Source of the DNA: Chalara sp. BL73
Taxonomy: Eukaryota; Ascomycota; Leotiomycetes; Helotiales
DNA: 64,000 bases
Assembly: GCA_918026815.1 (NCBI GenBank)
Contig: CAKJVC010000090.1
Location: 248,001 to 312,000 of the forward strand
Reading direction: 5' to 3'
Below are positions 39,830-50,293 of this stretch, one piece after another. The number at the start of each line of letters is the position of its first letter. Position 1 is the stretch's first letter. A model generated the notes under the pieces. The model did not search any database. It had not been told where the DNA came from and saw only the letters and a list, made by a program, of their open reading frames with translations. The position numbers and the translations under genes are program-made.

Positions 39830-40584
39830 TGTAATTGTGCGAAAGAGGAGGTGTTTTCTGAAGGTTGGAGATATGTCGTGCGAAATGCGTTGTAGTCGAT
39901 GAATAAGCTTGCAAAAAAGGTCCCAAAGTTTGAATTACATTGAACATCGACAAGAATTCCGTCTCGGAATATGCGTACTGCCGTATCTGTAAGTATTGTC
40001 GCAGCTATTAGAATTATGGTCGGGCCTAACGATGGGCAAGCATCCAAGAAGCATGATGCGGTATGCGGCCGCTGCCCGCTAGTGCTGGTTCGGCCGGGCG
40101 GTAGGTGTGCCGAGGTGGACTTGTCACGGAAATCAAAGTTGGACACAAGGCTAGGGACCAAACAAGCGTATCCGTCATCAGTAGACCAAGGAGAGAATAT
40201 GAGAAGATGCTTGGTAGCATGAGTGAACATCAATAAAACTGGGCGAATATTTCCCTCATTATCAAAGCATCTACTGCAATACTCCGTCCCAATACTCACG
40301 AAGCTATTCTAACACTCTCTTTGATATATATTAAGTAGTATACAGGTGGTCTCCCAAAGTTCCATTTTAAGGCATATGGTCGGCCCTGAGATAAGAAGAC
40401 AATGGTAGTCATGCCGAGCCGCAACTCACCTTAGCATTACACTACAAATGTTTCATAATACATATGAAAATTGAGTATGGCCATGGACAGGAAAGTGAAG
40501 CATCAACGACCCAACTCAATATGTCATCCGTGAGTATAATACTCAAGCATGCATCCCGTAACATATATGCGAAACAGAGGCTTT
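39830..40584. other. Intergenic region between the ING gene and rer2
   Basis: It is upstream of the ING gene and downstream of rer2, both on the minus strand. A 157-codon open frame on the minus strand at 39826–40299 has no domain and overlaps the ING leader; I do not support it as a gene. Confidence 0.45.
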
Positions 40585-41733
40585 TTATCGGGCTTTGATC
40601 TTCGGTCCGCTACCCGATCTATCCTCGAGGTGTCGTTGTTTCCATTGCCATTCTATCAACACAGGCATGAAATGCCAAAGATCAAATTCTGGCCATAAAC
40701 AATCCAAAAAGACGAGCTCTGTGTTCTCACGACATTGCCAAAGCATGAAATCACTCAGCCTCTTGACGCCACTGGTTCGTATCAATAGATCTAGAGGAGG
40801 ATCACCAGCTGTGAATAGATGGTCATCTATTGTATTGGCGGTAATTGTTTCAGGGTCTGGATATACTGAGCCTTCACGACTATCGCTGGGTGGTGACTCA
40901 GGGTGTAATGTTGTTGATGAGGAGACAGAATCATCAACATCTGAAACACTCGAAGGGGTTGGCGAGCTGGCACGAAGTGAAGCATGTGGCGAAGAACTAA
41001 AGTTTCTCGAACGGATTTTTTGTGTTATTCGCGTTTGAGAGAATGGCCTTACTTGTGTCGTTAATGGCTTGGAGAAGTCTTCTATTGTACTCTTGATGGC
41101 TGTAACAATCTCATCCCTAGATGTATAGGGAAAGCAGATATTGAGCACAGCACTATTGATGGTCAACAGAATTTGGATGAGCTGGACAATCTAACTTACT
41201 CTCCATTATTTTTTGTCATGTCAACTGCTCTGTCGATGGCTACCAGAACATCTTCCTTGACCAGGTCTCTTTGTCCCAAAACACGAACACTTGCACCATA
41301 CCGATCAAGCAGATCTCCGTGTTGAGATAGCTGAGTTATCTTGACCTTCGCCATTTCCATCAATGCGTCGACCTCATACTTCGACCGCTTGAAGTTTTCA
41401 ATACTGAAGGCATAGACAGTAACAACCCTAACTCCAGACTTATAACAAACTTCAAGGATCTGCAAATAACATCAGCAAAAATTGCAAAATTCGCTGACGA
41501 GTGTGACGAACCTTAGCTAAAGCCTCAAAACCCAAGTTGTGCCCTTCTACTGTTTCTATCTTATGACTTCGTGCAAATCGTCTATTACCATCCATGACAA
41601 ATGCCACATGTTGAGGTATTGGGCCTTGTCGCATAGCTCCTATGAGCATTTGCCGCAGATGAAATATACCCCATTCGACAGGAGGCGATTCTAGCATCCA
41701 TTTTCTTAACTGCGTAAAATGCATAGAAGACAT
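40585..41733 (-). CDS. rer2: Dehydrodolichyl diphosphate synthase (cis-prenyltransferase)
   Basis: Three exons, 41512–41733, 41200–41459 and 40585–41152, encode 349 residues; introns are 52 and 47 nt. The enzyme adds isopentenyl diphosphates in cis to farnesyl diphosphate to make the dolichol precursor at the ER. Visible UPP-synthase motifs are [14 protein letters not shown] (catalytic Asp and the diphosphate-binding Asn/Arg), [37 protein letters not shown] and [19 protein letters not shown], then [13 protein letters not shown] Ser/Thr/Pro-rich insertion of about 85 residues separates the last two catalytic blocks and makes the protein longer than yeast Rer2 (286 aa). The gene is divergent from the Dsc2-like gene. 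A Srt1-type paralogue is the alternative name. Confidence 0.93.
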
Positions 41734-42156
41734 TTTCGCTCAATGTTTAGTCCGTCCTTATCCTACTGTACAATTTCGGTCTTGTCTTGGAAACTTGAAT
41801 GCGTGCTTGGAGCCTCTGAGTGTTAGGCAAATCGTAGGAGAAACACAAGATTCTAGGAAGTACAAATAGAATTAAGAAGTTGCCACAATAGCAAGCATTG
41901 GTAAATCACAAGAAAGCTTGCGTGGACTTTATAGATCTTGGAGACAAACGAGGCTACTTCCAGGTTCTGGGCTGAGTCGCGCCAAGAGACTGATCTTGAC
42001 CTGGAAACCCAACAGCTGGCGTCACCATAAACAGCATCTGGCTCGGTAATATTATCGATCGACAACTGCTATCAATACCTACCAGAGAACTGGCAAGTGT
42101 GCTCATTATATCTAGTGTATGAGTCCTAGCTTCAAAGCATAAAATTGAGAGTCGCG
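41734..42156. promoter_or_regulatory. Divergent intergenic region between rer2 and the Dsc2-like gene
   Basis: These 423 bp separate two divergent starts, so promoters of both genes must lie here. No specific site was recognised. Confidence 0.45.
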
Positions 42157-43039
42157 ATGCTGTCTTCAGGTTTTACAGATGCACCTGTTTCCCGCAGCCT
42201 CGTTTATGGTATTGTCGCTGCATCAATACTGGTCAGCATCACAGACCTGAAGCACTACTTCTATATACAAATCGATCCTCATATTTGGAAGTACCATCAG
42301 CTATGGAGGATTGGAATTTATCAGCTTTGCTATACCAACTCAACAGAGGTACTCTTTTCCGCCATGACGCTATACAACATGCGTGTAATAGAAAGACTCT
42401 GGGGCTCTCGTAAATATGCAGTATGTTTTCATCCTATGAAGGTAGCTGCAACTTCTAATATTCCCCTAGTCATTCGTTTTTCTAGGCTTCTGCATTACCA
42501 CTATCATCCCCCCCTTCCTCCTAGGCCTCTTCATTCGGCCGCTCTCCTTCAACACCTTGAATTATTTACCTGCCGGCTCCACATCACTTATTTTTGCTAT
42601 ACTGGCTCAGTATCACGCTGCTATTCCGCATATTTACAAATATAGACTGGCGACCTCTGCTGCGCCTCCAGCATCTGACCCATTTACTGGTATAACTTTC
42701 TCCGACAAATCATACACGTATCTCCCAGCTCTTCAGCTATCTCTATCACAATTTCCAGGCTCTTTCTTGTGCGCGGTTGTGGGATGGGTGGTCGGCTACA
42801 GTTGGCGGAACGCTGTTCTGCCCGAAGCTGTGACAAGATGGAGAGTTCCCGGGTGGATGGTTGGGATCAAAAAGCAAAAGCGGGCAGAAGACTTTGAAGG
42901 TCTGCGCCGAAGACTCGAAGGCGAGAACACCAATCCAGATCCAGCAATAGCAACAGGAACAGATGGTAGGGCAGCTGGCGTTGGGCGGAGGAGGACCTTA
43001 GGAAGACAATTGATAGACCAATTTAGAGGGGCGTTCTAA
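42157..43039 (+). CDS. dsc2: Dsc2-like rhomboid-family membrane protein (277 aa)
   Basis: Two exons, 42157–42420 and 42470–43039, with a 49-nt phase-0 intron. The ATG at 42157 is the first in frame. The protein has several membrane segments (LVYGIVAASILVSITDL, FLGFCITTIIPPFLLGLF, SLIFAILAQYHAAIPHI, FPGSFLCAVVGWVVGYSW) and the rhomboid-like N-terminal motif HIWKYHQLWRIGIYQLCYTN. No Gly-x-Ser-x catalytic serine motif is evident, consistent with a pseudoprotease. In fission yeast and Aspergillus, Dsc2 is part of the Golgi Dsc E3 ligase complex that activates the sterol regulator SREBP. The C-terminal RRRTLGRQLIDQFRGAF matches my memory of filamentous-fungal members. I see no C-terminal UBA domain, which yeast-type Dsc2 has. 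Confidence 0.8.
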
Positions 43040-43496
43040 AGCGTTGCTCTTGTAAGCTGCGTATCAACGTGCAAACTATGATATATGTCAGAAGTATCAG
43101 GAAGTGCAAATAGTGCCCATATTTGATAACTTCAGGGATGTAATATGTGCTATCGCAGGTTTACGTGCACATTGAGGGTCGTGATAAGTCTAATGTATTA
43201 GCGCCTACGGAAGTCAGAGCCATCATATTTGTTCTTCCGGGTCGCAACGAAGTATCTAAAGCTCAATCAAAGAGATTGAGAATCCAGCCCTCAAAAATGT
43301 GTGTTCTGCTAAACTCCATATATCCCTTTAAGTCCCCTAAATAGATTGCTTACATAAGCGCAAGCTCCAAGCCCTTCGGATACCTACGTAGTTTTCGAGG
43401 CAACAACAATCCATCACAACCTCGATATTACAACGGTTCTGCATAGCTTTAAAGGGCACGCCGGAAGACCGAGATAGCTATATACTAGTCTTCAAG
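43040..43496. other. Intergenic region upstream of the V-ATPase subunit a gene
   Basis: This holds the 3' flank of the Dsc2-like gene and the promoter of the next gene. No gene is supported. Confidence 0.45.
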
Positions 43497-46229
43497 ATGG
43501 CGCCGGCGCAGGACACCATGTTCAGGTCTGCGGATATGAGCATGGTGCAGCTTTATATTGCCAACGAGATTGGCCGTGAGATTGTCAACGCACTAGGAGA
43601 GCTGGGGCAGATTCAATTTCGAGATGTAAGCTAAGCTATGAATCAATGTCGTAGTGGTACTGATGAAATGCAGCTGAACTCTGAAACGACTGCTTTTCAG
43701 CGCACCTTCACCCAAGAGATCAGAAGACTTGACAATGTTGAGAGACAGCTTCGTATGTGTGGCAAATGGATACTTAGCAATCGAAGGCTAATACATACCT
43801 AGGTTACTTTCATTCTCAAATGGAGAAAGCTGGCATCCCTTTACGCAAGCTTGACCTCGACATTGAGACTTTGGCTGCTCCGTCCGCTAGCGAAATCGAC
43901 GAGCTCGCCGACCGTAGCCAAAGCCTTGAACAACGAGTTGCCTCACTGAACGACGGCTATGAAACTTTAAAAAAGCGAGAGGTGGAGTTGACAGAATGGA
44001 GATGGGTACTTAGAGAGGCAGGCGGCTTTTTTGATAGAGCCCATGGAAATGTGGAAGAGATCAGGGCTTCTGTTTCCGATGACGATGATGCTCCGCTCTT
44101 ACAAGATGTTGAACAGAACGCCCAGGGCCAGAATGGAGACGCCGAGCGATCATTCTCAGTCATGAACATTGGATTCGTAGCCGGTGTTATTCCAAGGGAC
44201 CGTGTGGCCGCATTTGAACGGATCCTTTGGCGAACCCTACGTGGAAATTTATACATGAATCAGTCAGAAATCCCAGAACCTCTTATTGACCCGACAAATA
44301 ACGAGACAGTCAACAAGAATGTGTTCGTCATCTTTGCACATGGAAAGGAAATCATTGCGAAAATCCGCAAAATCTCCGAATCACTCGGGGCAGATCTATA
44401 TGCTGTGGATGAAAACAGTGACCTCCGCCGAGACCAAATACATACTGTCAACAATCGTTTATCCGATCTTGGTGATGTTTTACGCAACACGAAACAGACC
44501 CTTGATGCGGAACTTACCCAGATTGCCAGAAGTTTGGCAGCATGGATGGTCATCATCAAGAAAGAAAAGGCCGTCTACCAAACACTCAACCTTTTCTCCT
44601 ATGATCATGCTAGAAAGACCTTAATTGCTGAGGCATGGTGTCCTTCAAACTCTTTACCTCTAATCAAGTCAACACTTCACGACGTAAACAACCGCGCGGG
44701 ACTTTCTGTGCCATCCATCATCAATGAGATTCGAACAAATAAGACCCCCCCAACTTATCAAAAGACCAATAAATTCACGGAAGGGTTTCAAACCATTATC
44801 AATGCGTACGGCACTTGCAAATACCAGGAGGTCAACCCCGGCCTGCCAACAATTGTAACATTTCCCTTTTTGTTCGCTGTTATGTTCGGTGATATGGGCC
44901 ATGCTTTCATTATGGTCTGCGCTGCTTCAGCCATGATTTATTGGGAAAATCAACTCAAGAAAGTCCGTGACGAACTTTTTGGCATGGCATTTTACGGAAG
45001 ATACATCATGCTTATGATGGGCATCTTCTCGTTATATACTGGTCTCATTTACAACGACATCTTCTCCAAATCCCTCTCAATCTTTCCTAGCGCATGGGAA
45101 TGGGACTTGCCTGAAAACTGGCATCCAAACATCACTGTCACGGCTTCACTAAAAGGCGACTATCGCTACCCCTTTGGGCTGGATTGGATGTGGCACGGCA
45201 CTGAAAACGACCTCTTGTTTTCGAACAGTTACAAAATGAAACTCAGCATTCTTATGGGATGGGCCCATATGACATATTCGTTGTGCCTCTCGTATTTTAA
45301 TGCTCGTCACTTCAAGACACCCATTGATATATGGGGTAACTTCGTACCCGGGATGATTTTCTTCCAATCTATATTCGGATACCTCGTCTTCACAATTGTC
45401 TTCAAATGGAGTGTCGATTGGTATGCTATTAATGCTTCACCTCCTGGGCTCCTGAACATGCTGATATACATGTTCCTATCACCTGGGAACGTTGAAAAGG
45501 GAACCGAACTCTACAGAGGACAAGGGACAGTTCAGATGTTACTTGTCTTAATTGCTGTGATCCAAGTTCCAATCCTACTCTTCTTGAAGCCGTTTTACCT
45601 ACGCTGGGAGCATAACCGTGCTCGTGCAAAGGGTTATAGGGGAATTGGCGAAACATCTCGCGTCAGTGCTCTTGATGGGCAGGATGATGATGACAGCAAT
45701 ACTCTCGACGGCAGGGCCAGCCTGGCCAGTGATGGCGAAGGTGTGGCCATGATCACCCAAGATATTGGAGAAGATGAGCACGAAGAGTTTGAATTCTCAG
45801 AAGTTATGATTCATCAGGTTATTCATACGATTGGTAAGCTAAACAATTCTAAGAACCGAGCCCCAGTTAACAATCATAGAATTCTGCTTGAACTGTGTGT
45901 CCCACACAGCGTCTTACCTACGCTTATGGGCTCTATCACTTGCTCATCAGCAACTTTCAATCGTGCTCTGGTCTATGACCTTGGCTAATGGCCTCGCAGG
46001 AAGTGGGGTGGTAGGCGTGATAGTATTAGTGGTCGCCTTCTACCTATGGCTATTCCTCACCATTGCTGTCCTGGTCATCATGGAAGGTACCAGTGCCATG
46101 TTGCACAGCTTGCGTCTCCACTGGGTGGAGGCTATGAGCAAGCATTTCATGGGAGATGGGATACCGTTCGAGCCATTTTCTTTCAAATATATGCTTGAGA
46201 ACGACGAAGAATTTGCGGAAATTGCATAG
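43497..46229 (+). CDS. vph1: V-type proton ATPase subunit a
   Basis: Four exons, 43497–43625, 43674–43752, 43803–45833 and 45880–46229, encode 862 residues; introns are 46–50 nt. The N-terminal cytosolic half starts with [20 protein letters not shown] and has coiled-coil stretches. The C-terminal half has about eight membrane segments, including [19 protein letters not shown], and a linker with an acidic low-complexity stretch ([14 protein letters not shown]). The conserved [20 protein letters not shown] block near residue 750 carries the buried arginine needed for proton transport in this family. The last splice restores that block exactly, which supports the model. Subunit a forms the V0 half-channels with the c-ring; fungal Vph1 usually acts at the vacuole. 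Confidence 0.97.
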
Positions 46230-46980
46230 GATATTTGAGGACTTTGTGTCAGTCTCTCGCCCCTGTGTACTTCTAGACGTTATGTACAATTAAAGATTGC
46301 GTTACCCCCCTACTTGACTATGGTGAATTTTCTACAGTGGCCGGTAGCGGAGCTTGCAGAAGGTACACATCATCAAAGTGACATCTAAATCGTGCTATCG
46401 CGCCTAATTGTAGTGGTCTCATAGCCCGATAACAGTTGGAATTGATTCCAGCTCTTTATGAGGGTTTGCACTCACAGGAAGGTTGTCATTTCAGTGATCG
46501 ACAGAGAGACATTTCAATATTATTATAGCTCACTTCTATAAGCTACTCTGGAGTGTAATGACTCGAAGCGGGATATTCCCTCCCCATCCAAGGATGGTCC
46601 AGCTACGGTGGTTCCAATCAGCTTCCGGTTTCCCGCTGGCAGTTCTCTTTGTTGGCGTTTGTTTGTTCGGCAGAGGTGCCTGGTGGGGTGCCTGACCTAC
46701 ACTCAAGCCTGCCTTTTTGACAGGCATTCGCATCCTCTAACTCTTCCAGTACATGCGCCTGGGCTGTTGAAATGTTTTTAAACTAGGTCAAGTACCACCG
46801 ACTCTCTCGTCCCTAATTTTCCACTGCTTTTTCTCTTCTGTATGTTGATTGAGCGTTTTCCATGCCACATATTGGGGACAAATTAAAACAATCAATCACA
46901 CTAGTTTGAAGCGTGTTCACGACAAGCCATCCCAGAGGAAACCATCAACGCCGACTACATCGAAGGACCAAGCCGAGAAG
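46230..46980. other. Intergenic region upstream of the aminotransferase gene
   Basis: No gene is supported. It holds the V-ATPase 3' flank and the leader of the aminotransferase. Confidence 0.45.
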
Positions 46981-49126
46981 ATGTCTTTCAATAATCGCAA
47001 GTTTTCTATGAACCGCCATGAGGGCGTGCCGAGACTGTCAACGAAGAATAGGAGGTTTACAATGAGTGAGCCCAGTGCAAATGGTATGGTATACTTTTCA
47101 GTTTGGTATCATCATTCTGGTTCTGCATCAGGGTGAGGGGTATCCCTATGCACGAAACACCGCAACGAGGCTAGGACATCAAGAGCTGTAGTATTTGGCA
47201 AGGAATGTGACATAATTTTACAACTCTAAAATCTATAATTCCACGTAGTGGCCAGCAATATTTGCTAAGACTTGTTGTATGCGCAGAGACAAACTCCAAG
47301 ATCCACAGACAATTCCGGGATGCACATGAAGGTCATAGGACTCATGCTGGTCTCGATCCTACCCGGGCATCTACTGGAGTAGTATGGTGTACAGAGCGAG
47401 CTTACGAGCACGGATTCGACACGGAACCTGAGAAGTGGGCGAACTTGGGCCAAGGAGCGCCGGAAGTCGACGATGACATCGAGGGTAGCTTCGAAAGACC
47501 CACTGAGATCGATATTACAATGGCAGGTAGAGAATATGGCCCGACCGCAGGAATAAAGAGCCTTAGAGCTGCTGTTGCAAATCTGTATAATGTGCATCAC
47601 AGAGCTGGTAAAGAATCACAATATTCATGGGAAAATGTGTGCATTGTTCCTGGTGGAAGAGCCGGGCTTATTCGGATTGCCGCGGTGTTGAATAATGCCT
47701 ATTTGGGTTTCTTCATACCAGATTACACGGCTTACAACGAAATGTTGTCTCTTTTCAAAAATGTACGTCGTCGACCCCTATTCTAGGCGAGGCTTGGCTA
47801 ATCAAGACGATAGTTCGCAGCTATTCCATCTCCTCTGTAAGTTAGGCGTTCTCTAAATATGCTCCAAACTCTTCACAGAAGCCACTGAACTCAAGAACAA
47901 ACCATATCTGGTCGCCGTTCAAGGGAACAAGCACAGTGTCCGGCTATGCCTTCGCACCAGTCTTTTCACCAACCCCCCAATAACTAATTTCTTATACAGA
48001 GCAGAGGCCGATGGCTATCACATCCATGCGAATAAGATCGCGGAGGAGATTGCAAGAGGCACATCAGTTATCTTAACTTCCAATCCTCGCAACCCCACCG
48101 GCAAGGTTGTTAAAAATCCCGAGCTGGCCGAGATTCAAGATATCTGTCGAGATAGAGCTACATGTAGGAATCATCTCCAATCCTCTTATTCATTCAGCTG
48201 TGCGCTCTTTATCATTGATTAAAGCATGCACTGGCGCAGTTGCCCTTTAGGGTAGTTTGGTTATCCTCAATCATATTTCGTGATATTTTCTTTAGGTGCA
48301 CAGCTAATCTGTTCTCCAGTGGTCATGGATGAATTCTATGGAGGTTACAATTACACAAGTGATTGTGACGGTACTACAGTCAGCGCTGCCGAGAACATTG
48401 ATGATGTTGACGAGGACGATGTTCTAATCATTGACGGCCTCACCAAACGATTTCGGCTACCCGGCTGGAGGATTGCTTGGATTGTCGGCCCCAAGGTGCG
48501 TGTCCTTTAGGCTGTCAGTATCTATGTGGAAGCCGCTAACCATAATCAGGAATTTATCAAAGCAATCGGGTCTTGCGGCTCATACCTAGATGGTGGAGCT
48601 AATGTTCCATTCCAAGAAGCTGCTGTTGAGATGTTAGAACCCACCAAAGTACGAAAGGAGATGATAGCTCTCCAGCGCCACTTCAGGGTATGTTCTTGAA
48701 TGTCCTTGGGCTAGTTTTCATATACTTACTTAAGATAGGACAAGCGTGACTACGTTGTTGGTCGTCTTCGCAAGATGGGCTTCAATATTAAGGTCGTTCC
48801 TGACACCACGTTCTATATCTGGCTAGATCTCGAAGGTCTCCCCGATGCCATTTCCGATGGATTGAACTTCTTTCAAGCCTGCCTCGAAGAGAAGGTTATC
48901 GTTGTACCTGGAATCTTTTTTGATCTGAACCCAAGCAAGCGACGAGATCTGTTTGACAGCCCGTGCCACCACTTCGTGCGATTTAGCTACGGGCCAAAAA
49001 TGGAGACTCTTAAACTAGGACTAGATGGTATTGAGAGAGTTGTTGAAAAGTGAGTATGCAACCATGGCTCAGATATAGCTGCTAATTTTATGTAGATTCA
49101 AGCATGGTGAAGCGGTGATAGAATAA
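46981..49126 (+). CDS. PLP-dependent aminotransferase, class I/II fold (481 aa)
   Basis: Eight exons: 46981–47083, 47287–47762, 47814–47836, 48000–48163, 48296–48495, 48550–48687, 48739–49049 and 49096–49126. Phases agree throughout and give 481 residues. Fold type I features: LGQGAPEVDD, REYGPTAGIKSLRAAVANLY near the start of the domain, VILTSNPRNPTGKVV (PLP-contacting Asn), VVMDEFYGGYNY (Asp to the pyridine nitrogen, then Tyr), the Schiff-base lysine in IIDGLTKRFRLPGWRIAW, and FVRFSYG with the substrate-carboxylate arginine. It belongs to the aspartate aminotransferase superfamily; the substrate is not predictable from sequence. The first intron is long (203 nt) and exon 3 is only 23 nt, so this gene is easy to misannotate. 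Confidence 0.92.
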
Positions 49127-50293
49127 ATTTCGATGATATGAGGAGAATACAGATGGTTTGAGCAAAGAGGGGTGAGCTCTCAATGCGCAACATGCCAATT
49201 CCAGCCAGCAATTTCAAAAAATCAATAAAGTCTCTTATAAGTTATGATTTTGATCAACGCTCTTGAAAGGAGTATATGAATAAACCCCCTTTTCCTCACA
49301 CATGCCTCAATAAGTGTCCTTTCAAGCAATACTTTCGAATTATACTCAAAATTCACTTGTAGACTTGCTTTTATAGTAAGCTGCCATAGCCTTCCAGCTT
49401 TGCGTTCGATGTTTATCTCTAGGTACTCCATGACTGTAAACTTGAAGATCGTTACGATCTTTTCCAACCTGGTGCATTACTTCTCGACTGCCCTCTGGAT
49501 TTTATTTATTTTCCTTGAAAGCCCTCAGCAGCGGCCCCGTGAGCTTTGCTCTTGTACTCTTTGTCCTAGCAACCATTATCAGTCGCATTTTTATCCGGTT
49601 CAAAGGCCATATGCACGATAGCCATGATGTAGCAGCCTCCATACTTGGTCGCCCGTTATGGATGAAGGTGTCCATGATCTAGAATATCGCTCAGGCATGG
49701 CTCTGTTTGGGTATAGTGTCCTCTGAACTAGTAGGGAGTCAACGCACACACAACGCTAGACCATGTAGGTACATCTATTCAAGAGGTCAAGGTATGTCCT
49801 TATAAAGAATAGATTTTTAGAGTAAATAATATAGAGTTGGTAACGCAATAGCAAATCTTCTTATGAGCAGAGATAGACTCATTGCTCTTGGTGCTGGAGC
49901 CAATGGCTTACAGATGAGTAAAGTTTATTCCAAGAAGATCTTGCACAAACCTCAAGTTACCAATGACACAGCCCTCACAAAGACAAGCCTTATAGCTTCA
50001 GGACCGATTAACTGAAAGAGTCAAAGAAAGATCACAACGATAGTCTTCATCAAACCGAGGAGAAATAGCTAAGGCAGTGTGCATCATTTGATCCAATGAT
50101 ATGACCACGAACCATCCACTTTAGAGATGTCTTCGAGACGAAAAACCGTGACTAACCAGAAACACGTCTCTACTATTTCCTGTTTCCTGGAGTTATACAA
50201 CCTGAAAGCATGTAGGATGCCAATAGAACTAAATCAATCAGGGGATGGTAATCGCGCTGCAGCGAGGGAAGACTATAAGTGACTATATGCCAG
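49127..50293. other. Intergenic region
   Basis: No gene is supported; open frames are short and A/T biased. It holds the converging 3' flanks of the aminotransferase and the glycine-rich gene. Confidence 0.5.

Noticed and set aside
39826..40299. 157-codon minus-strand open frame upstream of the ING gene
   Set aside because: No domain, biased composition, overlaps the ING leader and ends just at its start codon; better explained as non-coding.
49222..49467. 81-codon minus-strand open frame after the aminotransferase
   Set aside because: A/T-driven composition and no domain or signal; in the 3' flank.
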